A stretch of DNA of 6,319 nucleotides from Parachlamydia sp. (GTDB taxonomy: Bacteria > Chlamydiota > Chlamydiia > Chlamydiales > Parachlamydiaceae). Each line of letters begins with the position of its first letter. Position 1 is the stretch's first letter. The stretch is from NCBI GenBank assembly GCA_021298935.1, contig JAJTHR010000207.1:1-6319 (forward strand). Reading direction: 5' to 3'. Shown here piece by piece: positions 5,247-6,319 of the stretch. Under the pieces are notes generated by a model that saw only the letters and a list, made by a program, of their open reading frames with translations, ran no database searches and was not told the DNA's origin. Made by a program: the position numbers and the translations under genes.

Positions 5247-6319
5247 GTGTGAATCACTAAAACGCGGCAAGGGGAATCAGAAGTTGCAATGTCCATATCA
5301 GGACGGCAGTTTTTATTTTTCGCTTCATCCAGCTTGATTCCCAAATAGCCTAAGCCCTCGCAGGCCTTGTGCCTGATCTCGGCTGAGTTTTCCCCAATGC
5401 CCGCTGTAAAAATCAAGGCATCGACCCCGCCTAATGAAGAGGCAAAGGCGCCAATAAATGCCTTTAAGCGATAAACATACATTTCAATGGCAAGCGCCGC
5501 CTGCTCATCCCCCCGTCCCATCAAATCGCGCATATCGGAATGCCCGCCAATTCCTTTCAAACCCGATTCAAAATTCAAAAGGTAATCGAGCTCCTGAGGC
5601 GACATGTGGTGCTCGCGCAGTAGGTAAAAAATGAGACCCGGGTCAATTGATCCGCACCTGGTTCCCATCATGAGCCCTTCAAGAGGGGTCATCCCCATTG
5701 TTGTATCGATGCTTTTTCCATTTAATAGGGCGCAGAGGGAGGCTCCATTTCCTAAGTGGCAGTTGATCAAACGGGAAGCTTTAGGAAGAAGCTCTGTTGC
5801 ACGCCCGGCACAGTACTGGTGACTGATTCCATGAAAGCCATATTTCTGAATTCCTTTTTGGCGCCATCCAAGAGGCAAAGGATAAGTCTTGACTTGTTCG
5901 GGCAAAGTCGAATGAAAGGCCGTGTCAAAAACAGCCACTTGAGGCACATCCGGAAAAAAGCTCTCCATCAGCTCGATCCCTTCCAGATTGGCCGGATTGT
6001 GCAGAGGGGCAAGCGGAATCACCTGCCTAATGCCTTCCTTGACTGACGGATTAATACGCGTCGGTTCAATAAAGCGGGCGCCGCCATGAACCACACGATG
6101 GCCAATACAGGAAAGCGCTTCCTCTTTTTCCATCACAGCAAAAGGGCCGTCCCACAATTTTTCTAACATATGATGCAGCCCCTCTTTGACCGACGTAAAA
6201 TCCAAAAGGCTGGTTTGTTTATTTCCCTTGGATTCCAACGTATAGGAACGTGATTTTTGCCCTCTCCCCCAATCAATCTGGCATTTCCATAAAGGGTGCT
6301 GATTCCCCTCCTCAAATAA
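5204..6319 (-). CDS. ackA: Acetate kinase, 5' end cut by the window edge
   Basis: Acetate kinase makes acetyl phosphate and ADP from acetate and ATP, reversibly, in the cytosol, normally together with phosphotransacetylase. The frame stays open to base 6319 and begins LFEEGNQ, so a TTG at 6238 is internal and not the start. The 371 residues present lack about 15-20 N-terminal residues with the phosphate-binding N-x-G-S-S-S segment. Numbering from the window edge, visible family motifs are GHRVVHGG (Arg at about 75), FDTAFH (Asp about 132), YGFHGISH (from about 160), CHLGNGAS (His about 188), GTRCGSIDPG (Arg about 221), GGHSDMRDL (from about 258), FTAGIGENS (from about 304) and the C-terminal EEWMIA with the conserved glutamate. 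These correspond to the known catalytic Arg91, Asp148, His180, Arg241 and Glu384 of the Methanosarcina enzyme. The gene appears intact and functional, and converges with the DUF115 operon. Confidence 0.95.
   Translation of the reverse strand, partial: LFEEGNQHPLWKCQIDWGRGQKSRSYTLESKGNKQTSLLDFTSVKEGLHHMLEKLWDGPFAVMEKEEALSCIGHRVVHGGARFIEPTRINPSVKEGIRQVIPLAPLHNPANLEGIELMESFFPDVPQVAVFDTAFHSTLPEQVKTYPLPLGWRQKGIQKYGFHGISHQYCAGRATELLPKASRLINCHLGNGASLCALLNGKSIDTTMGMTPLEGLMMGTRCGSIDPGLIFYLLREHHMSPQELDYLLNFESGLKGIGGHSDMRDLMGRGDEQAALAIEMYVYRLKAFIGAFASSLGGVDALIFTAGIGENSAEIRHKACEGLGYLGIKLDEAKNKNCRPDMDIATSDSPCRVLVIHTQEEWMIAKNCFIN

Noticed and set aside
5246..5258. AGTGTGAATCACT as a terminator hairpin at the convergent junction.
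   Set aside because: The arms pair for only four bases, there is no T-tract, and the bases are part of the ackA coding sequence.
6236..6238. TTG at 6238 as the start of acetate kinase.
   Set aside because: The frame stays open upstream to the window edge with plausible acetate kinase sequence, and starting there would remove the N-terminal part of the nucleotide/phosphate-binding domain.

Overview
The window shows an AT-rich toxin-antitoxin remnant and a short foldback element on the left. A two-gene operon of MptE-like/Maf-type (DUF115) proteins fills the centre, and the 3' part of an acetate kinase gene runs leftward at the right edge. The tandem DUF115 proteins (one fused to YwqK/MORN-type repeats), together with a BrnA-type antitoxin and acetate kinase, suggest an environmental chlamydia (Parachlamydia/Waddlia-like Chlamydiota). 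That lineage call rests on family recollection and moderate GC, and no marker gene here proves it.

Left part (1-650): bases 1-86 carry a long two-tier inverted repeat but no convincing gene. brnA (163-402) encodes a 79-residue ribbon-helix-helix antitoxin. No intact brnT toxin precedes it, only a doubtful 31-codon frame that could be a toxin-gene tail. Bases 403-464 hold nothing recognisable. Bases 472-631 are a 160-bp, almost fully palindromic element with 34-bp terminal inverted repeats, a central 17-bp hairpin and a 7-bp direct repeat (TTATCAA) abutting both ends. This is the signature of a MITE-like non-autonomous insertion. It ends 19 bp before the start codon chosen for the next gene.

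Centre (651-5246): two tandem paralogues on the + strand share an N-terminal Rossmann-like region, a central CGAGPSL...DPN...DLAY...NATEGG domain and a helical C-terminal region. The first (907 aa) adds six 24-residue MORN_2-type repeats and a charged helical tail. The second (623 aa) starts on the base after the first gene's stop codon, so the pair is very probably one translationally coupled unit. In flagellated bacteria this family transfers nonulosonic sugars to flagellin, and in archaea it includes MptE pterin pyrophosphokinase. The substrate here is unknown.

Right part (5204-6319): ackA lies on the minus strand, converges on the second DUF115 gene and overlaps its coding end by 43 bp. 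It runs off the window edge, so its first roughly 15-20 residues, including the N-terminal phosphate-binding segment, are missing. The remaining catalytic motifs are intact.
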